Assembly: GCA_016926875.1 (NCBI GenBank) | Contig: JAFGNU010000018.1 | Location: forward strand, 1-64,000 | Source: Anaerolineae bacterium | GTDB taxonomy: Bacteria > Chloroflexota > Anaerolineae > Aggregatilineales > Aggregatilineaceae | Direction: 5' to 3' | Length of the DNA: 64,000 nt | Shown here: positions 9,031 through 18,107 of the stretch, one piece after another | How positions within the stretch are numbered: position 1 is the first letter of the stretch | How the letters are laid out: every line of letters starts with the position of its first letter | Translations under genes and position numbers: made by a program | The notes under the pieces: generated by a model | Seen by the model: the letters and a program-made list of their open reading frames with translations, nothing else | Databases searched by the model: none | What the model was told of the DNA's origin: nothing

Positions 9031-9086
9031 TTGGCCTCACCCTCGCACATCGTCCCATTGGGGCAGGTGACGCGGGGTGAGACCAA
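9031..9086. repeat. short palindromic repeat, TTGGCCTCACCC arms
   Basis: TTGGCCTCACCC at 9031-9042 faces GGGTGAGACCAA at 9075-9086, with one mismatch across 12 bp arms. The ends match those of the ~150-bp elements at 32673 and 44796, so this appears to be a deleted or minimal member of that family. It lies between the receiver gene and the soluble kinase gene. Confidence 0.65.
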
Positions 9087-9174
9087 TTGAGTGGTTCCTG
9101 ACCGGGCAGGATGATGATCTGGCATACGGGCCTGATTGAACTCCCTATCAGCAGTAACAGGCGAGGGTTTGTTT

Positions 9175-10581
9175 ATGCCTACTTCTCGTAATTCGGCGTC
9201 TGCCAACCGGACCGAACCGGTGGCAAACATGCTCCAGTCGGTGGATGCACTGGGCGAAAACACCGGGCGGTTGTTTGGCCGGTTGTATCGTGGGCTGCGC
9301 CGCAAGCAGCATCAATATGAACCCGGTTCCCGGCAGGCGCACCTGCAACTGAATTACCTCGAACAGATGGTGACGAGCCAGGCGACCGACATCGCCCGGC
9401 TGACCGGCGTGCTGGCCGTGATCAGCGAGGGCATTGTCATGCAGGACACCGAAGGCCGCATGGTGCTGATGAACCGCGCTGCGCACGACCTGCTGGGATC
9501 GATCCGGTCATTCTGGGACAGCGACCTGGGCAATATGTTTGCCGAGGCTAACAGCCAGACCAAGCTCGACGGCGAGATCACGCTGGGGGATGCGCAGCGC
9601 GTCGAGGTCAACGACCGGGTGATCGGCGCGCAGCTTGCCATTGTGGCCGATCCCAAGGGCAACCGCTTGGGTACGGTCTTGATGCTGCGCGATGTCACGC
9701 GCGAAGCGCTGGCCGACCGCCTGAAAGACCAGTTTGTTACGCAGATGAGCCACGAACTACGCACGCCGCTGGCCGCGATCAAGGGCATGAGCGAAGTCCT
9801 GCTCGCCGTGCCGGATGACCGCCCGCCGAACCGTAAATTCCTCGAAGCCATCAGCCGCAATGCCGCCGTGCTGGATCGCATGATCATCGAACTGCTGGAT
9901 ATTTCGGAGATCGGCGCGGGCAGTTTTGCCGTCCGGGAGCTGGACATAGACCTGCCGACCCTGATCTTCACCGTGATCAAGGGACTGGAACCGCGCATTC
10001 ACAAGGCCGATCTGGACGTGGACGTGTGGGTAACCAACCGGGACCGGCTGTCGGTCTTGGGGGATGACCGCCGTCTTCAGTGGGCCGTCGGGCACCTGAT
10101 CGATAACAGCCTCAAGTATACCGAGCCGGGCGGAAAGATCGTGGTCCGGCTGGGACGCATTCGCAAGAATCACCTGCTGATCGAGGTTAGCGATACGGGT
10201 GTGGGCATCAACCCCCGCGACCTGCCGCATGTCTTCGAGCGTTTTTACCGGGGCGAGGCGCGCACGGCATCCGGTAAGCTGATCGATCCGCGCGGGCTGG
10301 GGCAGGGCTTGTTTGTGGCGCAGGCAGTGGCCGAAGCGCACGGTGGCTACCTGAGCGTGGCGAGCGCCGTGGGCGAAGGCAGCACCTTTACGCTGGGCCT
10401 GCCGCTGGATCACAACGGCGTGCCCGATATCCCCCCGCCGGAGATGCCCGCCGCGCCCGCTGTTGCCGAGCCGGCGGTTGATCACATGGCGGCGACGACC
10501 CCGCACCAGAGCGTGCTGGACATGAGCGACGATGAAGACGGCGACGATTTGTACTCCCCGCCGGAAGAACAATGGGACTGA
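9175..10581 (+). CDS. soluble PAS-containing sensor histidine kinase
   Basis: A 468-residue kinase with no TM segments. Order: a helical lead of about 75 residues, a PAS-like domain (from about 80 to 170), HisKA with H box MSHELRTPLAAIKG and phosphoacceptor H193, then HATPase with DNSLKYT, DTGVGI and GLGQGLFVAQ. The last ~60 residues are Pro/Ala/Asp-rich and disordered. It autophosphorylates H193 and would pass the phosphate to a receiver, plausibly the one just upstream. I chose ATG 9175 because a GAGGG site lies 8 bp in front; a TTG 39 bp upstream is less likely. It closely resembles the membrane kinase at 2461, which lacks this H box. Confidence 0.93.
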   Translation: MPTSRNSASANRTEPVANMLQSVDALGENTGRLFGRLYRGLRRKQHQYEPGSRQAHLQLNYLEQMVTSQATDIARLTGVLAVISEGIVMQDTEGRMVLMNRAAHDLLGSIRSFWDSDLGNMFAEANSQTKLDGEITLGDAQRVEVNDRVIGAQLAIVADPKGNRLGTVLMLRDVTREALADRLKDQFVTQMSHELRTPLAAIKGMSEVLLAVPDDRPPNRKFLEAISRNAAVLDRMIIELLDISEIGAGSFAVRELDIDLPTLIFTVIKGLEPRIHKADLDVDVWVTNRDRLSVLGDDRRLQWAVGHLIDNSLKYTEPGGKIVVRLGRIRKNHLLIEVSDTGVGINPRDLPHVFERFYRGEARTASGKLIDPRGLGQGLFVAQAVAEAHGGYLSVASAVGEGSTFTLGLPLDHNGVPDIPPPEMPAAPAVAEPAVDHMAATTPHQSVLDMSDDEDGDDLYSPPEEQWD

Positions 10582-10591
10582 ACGCAATAAA

Positions 10592-12184
10592 TCAATATTG
10601 GCAGTGGTAGATGTCGTAGTCCTCGACGGTGCTGGTCAATACACAGTAATGATCGACGAAGTCGAAGACTGTCCCCAGGTCGGGCAGGCTTGAATGGCGC
10701 TGTGCCCAGTCTTGCCGCAGGGCGGGATCAAGCGGCGGGGGCACGCGCTCTTTGATCCCCCATGCAGCATCGATGATCAGCACGGGGCGGTTGGCGCGTA
10801 AATCGTCCACGAATCGGCGGATGTCCGCCCCGGTGGTATAGCCCGGCGTGGTCAGCGGGTAGCTGTAATGATAGCGTGACGCGCTGCGCCGCCCGGACTG
10901 GAAGTACACCTCGCTGATCGCGCCCCAAACCAGGATCGTGTCATCCGGCACGGTGTGCTGGCGGACATAATCGGCCAGGGCGTGCTGTTTGGCCGGGGCC
11001 ACCAACCGGCCCTCAACCGCGAGAACGGCCAGCAGTGCAGTCAGCAGCGGCGGCACGATCACCACCAGCGCGAGATACGCCCAGCTCAGGCGCCTGATCG
11101 GGCGTACCCAACGGTCCAGCCAGCCGCGATCCAGCCATGCGGACAGTCCCAGTATTACCAGCGGGACAAAGACGGGCAGCGGCGTCAGGAAGTAGTGCGG
11201 ATATCCCCGCCCGGAGAGGTTGGTCAGGACAAAGTCGGCGGCCAGCGTGAGCGCCAGCCAGTATTTGAGCGCGGCAGGGGCAGCGGTGGCCGGTGTGTCC
11301 CGCTTGTTCCCTGCTGGCCGGAACGCCCCGATGATCCCCAGCACCGCAAAAAAGACCAACGGGATGTACACCTGCCGCACGGGATCCGCCGAGAGCGTCG
11401 TGTTGATGGCCTTTGGCAGCGACAGCGCGTCGTTGTAGGACAGGTTGTACTCGAACACCGCGCGGACAGCTTCATCCAGCGCGCCGTGCGCCAGGAAAAC
11501 CAGCGCAGCGATCCCCGGCCCGGTCAGCCCGCCCGCAACCAGCGCGATCAGGTGCGCGCGCCGCTCCCACAGCCAGCGGGGCGGGAAACGCGCCAGCAGC
11601 AGCGCAGGGATCAGGGTCAGCGCCACGCCAACCGTTGTCTGTTTTGCCAGGAAGGCCAGTCCCGCCGCCAGCCCGGCCAGGAACGCCCATCTGGCGTGCG
11701 GCTGGCGCAGGTAGGCGGTTCCGGCCAGCAGGCACAGCGCCTGGAGCGGCAGGGCGGCCAGTTCCGGGGTATTCAAGTCACCCCACATCGGGCGGTTGAC
11801 CAGCAGGATCACACTCGCCGCGCCAACACCGGCCAGAAAGCGCCGGGACTGGATGCGTACCAGCAGGGCATAAAGCAGCAGGGCGGTTGCGTACGTTAGC
11901 AGCGCTGCCAGCAGCCACAGCGACCAGCGATCCGCGCCGCAGGCGGCCAGCGCCAGCGCGTCGAGAGTATGTATCAGCGGGGGCTTGTGATCCCATGCAT
12001 CGCGGTAGGGCAGCCCGCCGTCCAGTAACACCTGGGCGGTATAGGCATACGCGCCGCTGTCGCGCCCCTGGTTCAGGCGGGCAGGCGAAAGCGGCAGCGC
12101 CGCCAGCAGGACCAGCGCCAGCAAGCCCACCGCCAGCCCGGCCTGGGCGCGGCGATGGTAGCGTACAGTGGAGGGTGCAGGCAT
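10592..12184 (-). CDS. GT39-like membrane glycosyltransferase
   Basis: A 530-residue polytopic membrane protein with about 10 to 12 TMs. The first outside loop has the acidic motif RDSGAYAYTAQVLLDGGLPY followed by DAWDHKPPL, which is typical of the ArnT/GT39-like (GT-C fold) family that uses polyprenyl-phosphate sugars. The C-terminal outside domain contains LVWGAISEVYF and a small alpha/beta region. The enzyme likely moves a sugar from a lipid carrier to a glycan, lipid or protein outside the membrane; substrate unknown. ATG 12184 was chosen because AGGAGAG precedes it; upstream in-frame codons run into the glgP promoter region. It is divergent from glgP and converges on the kinase gene 10 bp away. 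Confidence 0.85.
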   Translation of the reverse strand: MPAPSTVRYHRRAQAGLAVGLLALVLLAALPLSPARLNQGRDSGAYAYTAQVLLDGGLPYRDAWDHKPPLIHTLDALALAACGADRWSLWLLAALLTYATALLLYALLVRIQSRRFLAGVGAASVILLVNRPMWGDLNTPELAALPLQALCLLAGTAYLRQPHARWAFLAGLAAGLAFLAKQTTVGVALTLIPALLLARFPPRWLWERRAHLIALVAGGLTGPGIAALVFLAHGALDEAVRAVFEYNLSYNDALSLPKAINTTLSADPVRQVYIPLVFFAVLGIIGAFRPAGNKRDTPATAAPAALKYWLALTLAADFVLTNLSGRGYPHYFLTPLPVFVPLVILGLSAWLDRGWLDRWVRPIRRLSWAYLALVVIVPPLLTALLAVLAVEGRLVAPAKQHALADYVRQHTVPDDTILVWGAISEVYFQSGRRSASRYHYSYPLTTPGYTTGADIRRFVDDLRANRPVLIIDAAWGIKERVPPPLDPALRQDWAQRHSSLPDLGTVFDFVDHYCVLTSTVEDYDIYHCQY

Positions 12185-12347
12185 ATAGGCTCTCCTGGGC
12201 AGCGTGATGAACGGGGAAATAATAACCGGCAGCCCGGCACGCTGGCAAGCACGCTGGCTTGTACGCTTGTGGCACGTGGCAAAAAGGCTTGTGGAGTAAC
12301 ATGAAGCTAAAAGTGTAAAATCGTCCCGGCGCGGCATGGGGCGCGAA

Positions 12348-12376
12348 TTGGCAAAATGGCACCAGCCTGTTATTAT
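12348..12376 (+). promoter_or_regulatory. sigma-70-type promoter for glgP
   Basis: TTGGCA at 12348-12353 and TATTAT at 12371-12376 with a 17-bp spacer, giving a 5' leader of about 70 nt before the glgP ATG. Confidence 0.6.
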
Positions 12377-12452
12377 GCTAGCCGGGAAAGTGTTTGATGT
12401 TATCAATCGCCTGAAAACGGCAGCTATCCCTGGATCACACAGGAGAACCAAA

Positions 12453-15035
12453 ATGATTAAGCCTGTTGCGACAATAGATGTTACTCCCAATCTTCCCCCC
12501 AGCCTGGAACGCCTGCGCGAGCTGGCACACAACCTGCGCTGGTCGTGGGACTATGAAACCATCACGCTGTTTCGGCGTCTGGACCGGGACTTGTGGGAAG
12601 AGACTCACCGGAACCCGGTCTGGCTGTTGGGATTGATTGATCAGAACGTGCTGCAAGCCGCTGCTGAAGACGAAGCTTTTATGGCAAACCTTGACCGCGT
12701 CTGCGCCAAGTTTGATGCCTATATCAGGCCCGATGCCCGGACCTGGTACCGGCGTCGTTACGGGGACTTCGACAAGCCGTTTATCGCGTACTTCTCGATG
12801 GAATACGGCTTGACCGAGTGCCTGCGTAATTATTCCGGTGGCCTGGGCGTGCTGTCGGGAGATCACTTGAAAAGCGCGTCGGACCTGGGCCTGCCCCTGG
12901 TCGGGATCGGCCTGCTGTATCAGGAGGGCTACTTCCGCCAGTATTTGAACGCCGACGGCTACCAGCAGCAGTCCTACCCGATCAACGACTATGCCAACCT
13001 GCCGGTCCAGCAGGTCTATAACGATGACGGCACGCCGTTGATCATTGAGGTGCCGATTGCCAAGTTCAACGCCAAAGTCCAGGTATGGAAGGTGCAGATC
13101 GGGCGCGTACCGCTGTACCTGCTGGATACCAACGACCCGGACAATATCGACGAAATACGCGATCTGACCGACCGGCTGTATGGTGGCGACCAGCGCAACC
13201 GCATTCGCCAGGAGATTCTGCTGGGGATCGGCGGTATACGAATGCTGGAAGCGCTCAACATGCGGCCCACCGTCTGCCATATGAACGAAGGACACAGCGT
13301 ATTTCTCGGCCTGGAGCGCATCCGGGTGATGATGCGAGAAAACCCGGACCTGAATTTCTGGCAGGCGATGGACATCTGCGCGACCGGCAACATCATCACG
13401 ATCCATACGCCGGTGCCCGCCGGGTTGGAGCGCTTTGGATATGACTTGATCGATGAGCACTTCCCGTACCTGTGGACCGAACTCGGCCTGACGCGCGAGG
13501 AGTTCCACAGCCTGGGGCACGAAGACATGGGCGGGTTCAGCCTGTTCAGTATGCCGGTGCTGGCGATCAAGCTGTCCGGCGCGGCAAACGGTGTGAGCCA
13601 ACTACACGGCGAAGTCAGCCGGAATATGTGGCAGTGGATGTATCCCGGCATCCCGGAGCACGAAATACCGATTGGCGCGGTGACGAACGGCGTCCATATC
13701 CAGAGCTGGATCAGCGGCGAGATGGCAGGGCTGTACGACCGCTACCTGGACCCGGCCTGGCGGGATGAGCCGGATAACCCGGACATCTGGCGGGATGTCG
13801 AGCGCATCCCGGACGCGGAGCTGTGGCGCACACACGAACGCCGCCGCGAACGGCTGGTGGCATTGGCCCGACAGCGGTTGACCGCGCAGCTCAAGGAGCG
13901 CGGCGCGGCGCAGTCCGAGGTCGAAGGCGCGCGCGAGGTGCTCAACCCGGACGCGCTGACGATTGGCTTTGCCCGCCGCTTTGCCACCTACAAGCGCGCG
14001 ACACTGCTGTTCCGCGACAAAGAGCGGCTGGCGCGCATCCTCAACGATCCGGATCGCCCGCTGCAACTGATCTTTGCCGGGAAAGCGCACCCGCACGATC
14101 ACCCCGGCAAGGAATTGATCAAAGAGATCGTCAAGACCGCCGAACTGCCGGAGTTCCGGCATTCGATCGTGTTCCTGGAAAACTACAACATGGGTATTGC
14201 GCGCTACATGGTGCAGGGCGTGGATGTGTGGATGAACACGCCGCGCCGTCCCCAGGAGGCGAGCGGGACCAGTGGCATGAAGGTGATCTACAACTGTGGC
14301 CTGAACGCCAGCATTCTTGATGGCTGGTGGGCCGAAGGCTACGACCCGTCGGTGGGCTGGGCTATCGGCAACGGCGAGCAGTACGAGCAGAACGAATGGG
14401 ATATGCAGGACTACATCGAGGCGCAGGCGCTCTATAACCTGCTGGAAAAAGACATCGTGCCCGCATTTTATACGCGCGGACGCGACGGGCTGCCGCGCGA
14501 GTGGCTCGCACGCATCAAGGCCAGCATGCGCAAACTGGCGCCGTTTTTTAATACCTACCGCATGGTGCGCCAGTACACCGAAGAATATTACCTCCCGGCC
14601 AATCACCGCTTTGCCAACCTCAGCCAGCCGGACCTGACGCGGGGCAAGGCATTTGCCCAGTGGCAGGAACAGGTCCGCGAGAACTGGGACCTTGTCGAGG
14701 TCGAGCGCGTGCAGGTTGAGCCGGAGCAGTTGAAGGTCAACGACGAGTTGACCGTGCGCGCCTGGCTCAGCCTGGGCGATCTGAATCCGGGCGATGTGAT
14801 CGTCCAATTGTACTACGGTATGCTCGACAGCCGGGGCGAGATCATCGGCGGCGAAACGCTGGACATGGAATGCAGCGGCGCGCCGTGTGAGGATGGCGAT
14901 GATGTCCACGAGTTTATCACGCGGCTGTGTTATCCCAACACCGGCAGGCGCGGCATCTCGATCCGTGTGCTGCCGAACCATGAGGACCTGGCATCGCCGA
15001 TCCATACCGGGCTGATCGCCTGGGCGGAGCTGTAG
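12453..15035 (+). CDS. glgP: alpha-glucan (glycogen) phosphorylase
   Basis: An 860-residue phosphorylase of the bacterial/archaeal TIGR02094 type. It releases glucose-1-phosphate from glycogen or maltodextrin using phosphate and PLP. The N-terminal ~100 residues are the DUF3417 extension typical of this branch (NLRWSWDYE). The catalytic core shows FSMEYGL, the glucan-site segment GGLGVLSGDHLKSASDLG, the HMNEGHS motif, and the PLP-lysine segment EASGTSGMKVIYNCG. The C-terminal ~130 residues form a beta-rich extension. The start is fixed by AGGAGAA 6 bp before ATG. No other glycogen genes are nearby. A hairpin follows the stop. It is divergent from the GT39-like gene. Confidence 0.95.
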   Translation: MIKPVATIDVTPNLPPSLERLRELAHNLRWSWDYETITLFRRLDRDLWEETHRNPVWLLGLIDQNVLQAAAEDEAFMANLDRVCAKFDAYIRPDARTWYRRRYGDFDKPFIAYFSMEYGLTECLRNYSGGLGVLSGDHLKSASDLGLPLVGIGLLYQEGYFRQYLNADGYQQQSYPINDYANLPVQQVYNDDGTPLIIEVPIAKFNAKVQVWKVQIGRVPLYLLDTNDPDNIDEIRDLTDRLYGGDQRNRIRQEILLGIGGIRMLEALNMRPTVCHMNEGHSVFLGLERIRVMMRENPDLNFWQAMDICATGNIITIHTPVPAGLERFGYDLIDEHFPYLWTELGLTREEFHSLGHEDMGGFSLFSMPVLAIKLSGAANGVSQLHGEVSRNMWQWMYPGIPEHEIPIGAVTNGVHIQSWISGEMAGLYDRYLDPAWRDEPDNPDIWRDVERIPDAELWRTHERRRERLVALARQRLTAQLKERGAAQSEVEGAREVLNPDALTIGFARRFATYKRATLLFRDKERLARILNDPDRPLQLIFAGKAHPHDHPGKELIKEIVKTAELPEFRHSIVFLENYNMGIARYMVQGVDVWMNTPRRPQEASGTSGMKVIYNCGLNASILDGWWAEGYDPSVGWAIGNGEQYEQNEWDMQDYIEAQALYNLLEKDIVPAFYTRGRDGLPREWLARIKASMRKLAPFFNTYRMVRQYTEEYYLPANHRFANLSQPDLTRGKAFAQWQEQVRENWDLVEVERVQVEPEQLKVNDELTVRAWLSLGDLNPGDVIVQLYYGMLDSRGEIIGGETLDMECSGAPCEDGDDVHEFITRLCYPNTGRRGISIRVLPNHEDLASPIHTGLIAWAEL

Positions 15036-15069
15036 CCCGCGCGCTGCATCACTCAATAAACCTGATCTG

Positions 15070-15108
15070 GACCGGGCACCGGCTGGCATGGCGCCCGGTC
15101 TTGTGTTT
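15070..15108 (+). terminator. likely intrinsic terminator after glgP
   Basis: GACCGGGC at 15070-15077 pairs with GCCCGGTC at 15093-15100, followed by the T-rich TTGTGTTT. The loop is long (15 nt) and the T tract interrupted, so strength is uncertain. Confidence 0.5.
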
Positions 15109-15172
15109 GCCTCTGCCATGTTCCCGCATACAATCAAGGCGTCTGTCTATGGATAACGGGGGAAAAGGTGTC

Positions 15173-16018
15173 ATGAAACACCATTTTTCACCACACTCGC
15201 TGCTGCCTGTAGCGCTGGGCGCTCTGGTAGGGATCATCCTCATCCTGTTTTTTAAAATGGGCGTGCCCCCGCTTGTGCTGGCTGTGGCGCTGGCCGGTTT
15301 GCTGGTGCTGATGATGGGTGTGATTTATCTGAATTCGATGATCCGGCTTGGAGCGCTGCGGCGGCTCAAACGCATATATAAGCGGCTTGAAGCGGGTGAG
15401 GGCGACGCCGTGCTTGCAGAACTCAACGCCAGGCGCGCGGGCGGTGACCGGTCTTACCAGATGGCGCTGGTGCTGTCGACAGCCTATGCATACCTGGGGC
15501 AGGGCGAGGAAGCTGAACTGCTGGCCTATGAAGCGTGGAACGAGGTCAAGCGGCGCGGCCTGTGCCAGAAGACCGACCGGCCTTCGAAATACTTGTGTGA
15601 CATCATTATGGTGGCGCTGTCGGATGCCTGGAACGCGCAGGGCCGGTATCTTGAGGCGGTGAACTTTATCCGGGGGCGAGTCTCGGATGCGCTCCAACCG
15701 AACATTATGGCGTTTGTCATGACGTTTAATCTCTACTTGGCAGGTCAGGACGACAACGCGCGCGCGACGCTGCACCGTATTGAGCCGCCCGCTGGCCTGT
15801 ATAACCTGAAGCGGCGCTTGCCGGTTAAATACCAGTTTATGACGGCTTATCTACGCTATAAGCTGCTGGGTGAGGATACGCGCCCGGCGCTGGTCAAGCT
15901 GCGCGGCGAATTAGCCAACTGGCAGGCCGAAGCCGAACGCAACGCCGCCAATCCCTACGGCGCGCGCCTGCGCGAGATTCTGGACGATGTACAGGCCGTG
16001 CTGCCCCAGGACGGGTAG
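15173..16018 (+). CDS. TPR-like membrane protein
   Basis: A 281-residue protein with two N-terminal TMs (about 9-28 and 33-54) followed by a cytoplasmic helical region. That region has TPR-like helix pairs: a segment around QMALVLSTAYAYLGQGEEAE, then DAWNAQGRYLEAVNFI, then MTFNLYLAGQDDNARATL. Such domains usually scaffold protein complexes. ATG 15173 is preferred because a GGGGGAAAAGG ribosome site precedes it; an in-frame ATG at 15149 is possible. It is probably expressed on its own: glgP upstream ends in a hairpin, and the phosphatase downstream is convergent, with 6 bp between stops. No specific function can be assigned. Confidence 0.75.
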   Translation: MKHHFSPHSLLPVALGALVGIILILFFKMGVPPLVLAVALAGLLVLMMGVIYLNSMIRLGALRRLKRIYKRLEAGEGDAVLAELNARRAGGDRSYQMALVLSTAYAYLGQGEEAELLAYEAWNEVKRRGLCQKTDRPSKYLCDIIMVALSDAWNAQGRYLEAVNFIRGRVSDALQPNIMAFVMTFNLYLAGQDDNARATLHRIEPPAGLYNLKRRLPVKYQFMTAYLRYKLLGEDTRPALVKLRGELANWQAEAERNAANPYGARLREILDDVQAVLPQDG

Positions 16019-16024
16019 CTGCGG

Positions 16025-16606
16025 TCAGGTCAGCATGTCCAGGGGCAGGTGCGGCGCATAGTTGACACCGCGCAGTTCCCACAGGCCATCGCGCCAGGTC
16101 AAATGGTGCATGGCCGTGTTGTGCATCCAGATGTGCAGGTGATGGCAGCGCAGCAGTGTGCGCAGCATAGTGCTGGCTGTACCGCCATGACACACGATCG
16201 CGACGGTTTGCACGGACGACGGATTCTCGGTCAGGCGGTTGAGGACGCGGCGGGTTTGTTCGGCAAAACGCTGGTAGTAGTTGTCGTGGGGCAGGACGTA
16301 GTAATGGGGGCCGTTGTCCGCCGGGTGTACCAGGCGGGGCAGTTCCATAAGCAGGTCGCGATCTGTCTCGCGTAAATCGTGATCGATGCTGATCGGCGTG
16401 GTCAGGTAGCCGTTGATAATCTTGGCGGTTTCGCGGGCGCGCCGCAGCGGGCTGCTGATCAGCGATGAAATGTCCAGCTCGTTATCCTTGAGCCATTGGC
16501 CCAGTAGCTCGGACTGCTGTTTTCCCAGTTCGGTGAGGCTCAGGTCATCCCCGGCATTGCCAACCTGAGCCAGTGATTGCCCATGCCGGATCAAGATCAA
16601 ACGCAT
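16025..16606 (-). CDS. histidine phosphatase family protein
   Basis: A 193-residue member of the phosphoglycerate mutase-like histidine phosphatase superfamily. The catalytic RHG motif is at the extreme N terminus (LILIRHGQS), the helper arginine in SPLRRARETA, an acidic residue in the DHDLRETD segment, and the second histidine in VCHGGTAS. Members hydrolyse small phosphate esters through a phosphohistidine; the sequence is too divergent from GpmA to call a mutase, and the substrate could be a sugar phosphate, nucleotide or cofactor intermediate. GAGGGAG precedes the ATG. It stands alone on this strand, with a dispersed repeat upstream. Confidence 0.9.
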   Translation of the reverse strand: MRLILIRHGQSLAQVGNAGDDLSLTELGKQQSELLGQWLKDNELDISSLISSPLRRARETAKIINGYLTTPISIDHDLRETDRDLLMELPRLVHPADNGPHYYVLPHDNYYQRFAEQTRRVLNRLTENPSSVQTVAIVCHGGTASTMLRTLLRCHHLHIWMHNTAMHHLTWRDGLWELRGVNYAPHLPLDMLT

Positions 16607-16766
16607 AGCTCCCTCGCTTTGTGTGCCTTACTGGCTGCCGCCCGGTGCGGCCTGCCACGTTAGTACCAGCAATTCCCCCTATGCTACCAATTATACGATT
16701 CTAGACCATCAGCCGTTAGTTTTTCGTGATTATGGAGGGATCAATTAATTCTCGTACAGTGATCCC

Positions 16767-16814
16767 GTAGGGGCGTAGCTTGCTGCGCCCAGGACAGAGC
16801 AAGCTCTCCCCTAC
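16767..16814. repeat. dispersed GTAGGGGC palindromic repeat, copy 1
   Basis: A 48-bp element starting GTAGGGGC and ending CCCCTAC. It shares the core CCCAGGACAGAGCAAGCTCT with the copy at 32618, and is related in reverse orientation to 58813. It lies in the 238-bp gap between the upstream ends of the phosphatase gene and the downstream end of the mannosyltransferase gene. Confidence 0.75.
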
Positions 16815-16844
16815 AAATCATGCGAGCCTGAATGGGTGTCTCCA

Positions 16845-18107
16845 TTAGCCGGTCCAGTACCCGTGCGCAAACCCGACCAGGTACAGGGCCAGCAGCAGGA
16901 CCGACACCAGCGTCCACAGTTTGTCAAACAGCGGGCTGCGCCCGTAGCGCGCCAGCACCAGGTACGTCGGCAGCATGATCAGCGCGTAGCGGTTCATGCT
17001 GACCAACTGGCCGGTCGCCAGCGGCACGGCCAGCGACGCCGCGCCGTACAGCGCCAGGTCCGGCCATTCGCGGCGCACCCGCCAGCAGGCCCACGCCGCC
17101 AGCGCCGTCAGTGCGATGTCGAGCGAGATATGGACTGCGCCCATCGCGTGAGTCAGCATGTAGCCGATGTCGTCCAGAATGATCTGCACGTTATCCGGAT
17201 CAAACAGCACGCGCCCGTAGTTGCGCTGCGCGATATGCATGTTCAACCCTACGTCGGCCAGCAGCAGGGTGTGGACCTGCCACGCCAGCACCGGCAGCAG
17301 CATCGGTACCAGCGTATGCCAGGGCGGGCGTTCACCGCGCCGCCGGTCCAGCCACCAATCCAGCGCCATCGCGCCCACGATCAGCACGCCGGTCGCGCGG
17401 GTGATGGTTGCCAGCGTCGCCAGCAGGCCCGCCGCCCACCACTGCCGCCGGATCATAAAGATCAGCGCGGGGGTTGCCAACGCCAGGTACAGCGACTCGG
17501 TGTAGACCTGCGTCAAAAACAGCGCCGTCGGGAAGATCAGCAGATAAAACGTGGCCCGCAGCGCGTCCAGTTCGTCGCCCAGCAGGTCGCTAAACAGCCT
17601 GAACAACGCCCACGTAGCCGCCAGTGATGCCACAATCGAGATGATCAGGCCGCCGATGGCGTACTGGTCGATCTCGACGGTGTGCGGCAGCAGCGGGCGC
17701 ACGATGCCCAGCGCAGCGATCCGCATCAGGACCGGGTAGGCCGGGTAATAAGCGGCGTCCTGCGTATCGTGGTAGCCCAGGCGTGCCAGCCGCAGGTAGT
17801 GGTACGAGTCCCAACGCACATGCGACAGGCCGATGCCGGTCTTGGGCGTATCAACCGAGTGCTGATCCGTCCAGCCGTAAGCCGTGTCCGGGCCGACCAC
17901 GTCCAGCCGCATCCACGCCGCCGACTGGAACAGCAGCAGCACGATCACCCAGCCAAGCCACAGCCGCGTGGGCAACTGAAACGCGGACGTGTGCCACAGC
18001 GCGCGCAGATTGGCGCGGCGTGCGTCCAACCAGGCGCGTATACCGCTTGTGCGCCGCACGTTATCAGGGCGTGCTTCGCCGTTAGCCGACCCAGAATCCG
18101 TGTACAT
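16845..18107 (-). CDS. PIG-V-like membrane mannosyltransferase (paralogue A)
   Basis: A 420-residue polytopic membrane protein resembling the PIG-V/COG5542 GT-C family. Family marks are RWDSYHYLRLARLGY in the first outside loop (the Asp is the likely catalytic acid), YYPAYPVLMR, FPTALFLTQVYTESLYL and the ATITRATGVL segment. PIG-V enzymes move mannose from dolichol/polyprenyl-phosphate; the bacterial acceptor is unknown. It overlaps the upstream gene by 26 bp if ATG 18107 is used. That upstream gene is a clear paralogue with the same motif order, so this is a tandem duplicate expressed as one unit. An earlier in-frame start would extend deep into the paralogue and is less likely. Confidence 0.82.
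   Translation of the reverse strand: MYTDSGSANGEARPDNVRRTSGIRAWLDARRANLRALWHTSAFQLPTRLWLGWVIVLLLFQSAAWMRLDVVGPDTAYGWTDQHSVDTPKTGIGLSHVRWDSYHYLRLARLGYHDTQDAAYYPAYPVLMRIAALGIVRPLLPHTVEIDQYAIGGLIISIVASLAATWALFRLFSDLLGDELDALRATFYLLIFPTALFLTQVYTESLYLALATPALIFMIRRQWWAAGLLATLATITRATGVLIVGAMALDWWLDRRRGERPPWHTLVPMLLPVLAWQVHTLLLADVGLNMHIAQRNYGRVLFDPDNVQIILDDIGYMLTHAMGAVHISLDIALTALAAWACWRVRREWPDLALYGAASLAVPLATGQLVSMNRYALIMLPTYLVLARYGRSPLFDKLWTLVSVLLLALYLVGFAHGYWTG

Noticed and set aside
18082-18107. Possible frameshift joining the two PIG-V-like genes
   Set aside because: Both are full-length paralogues with complete motif sets, so the 26-bp overlap is real gene overlap.
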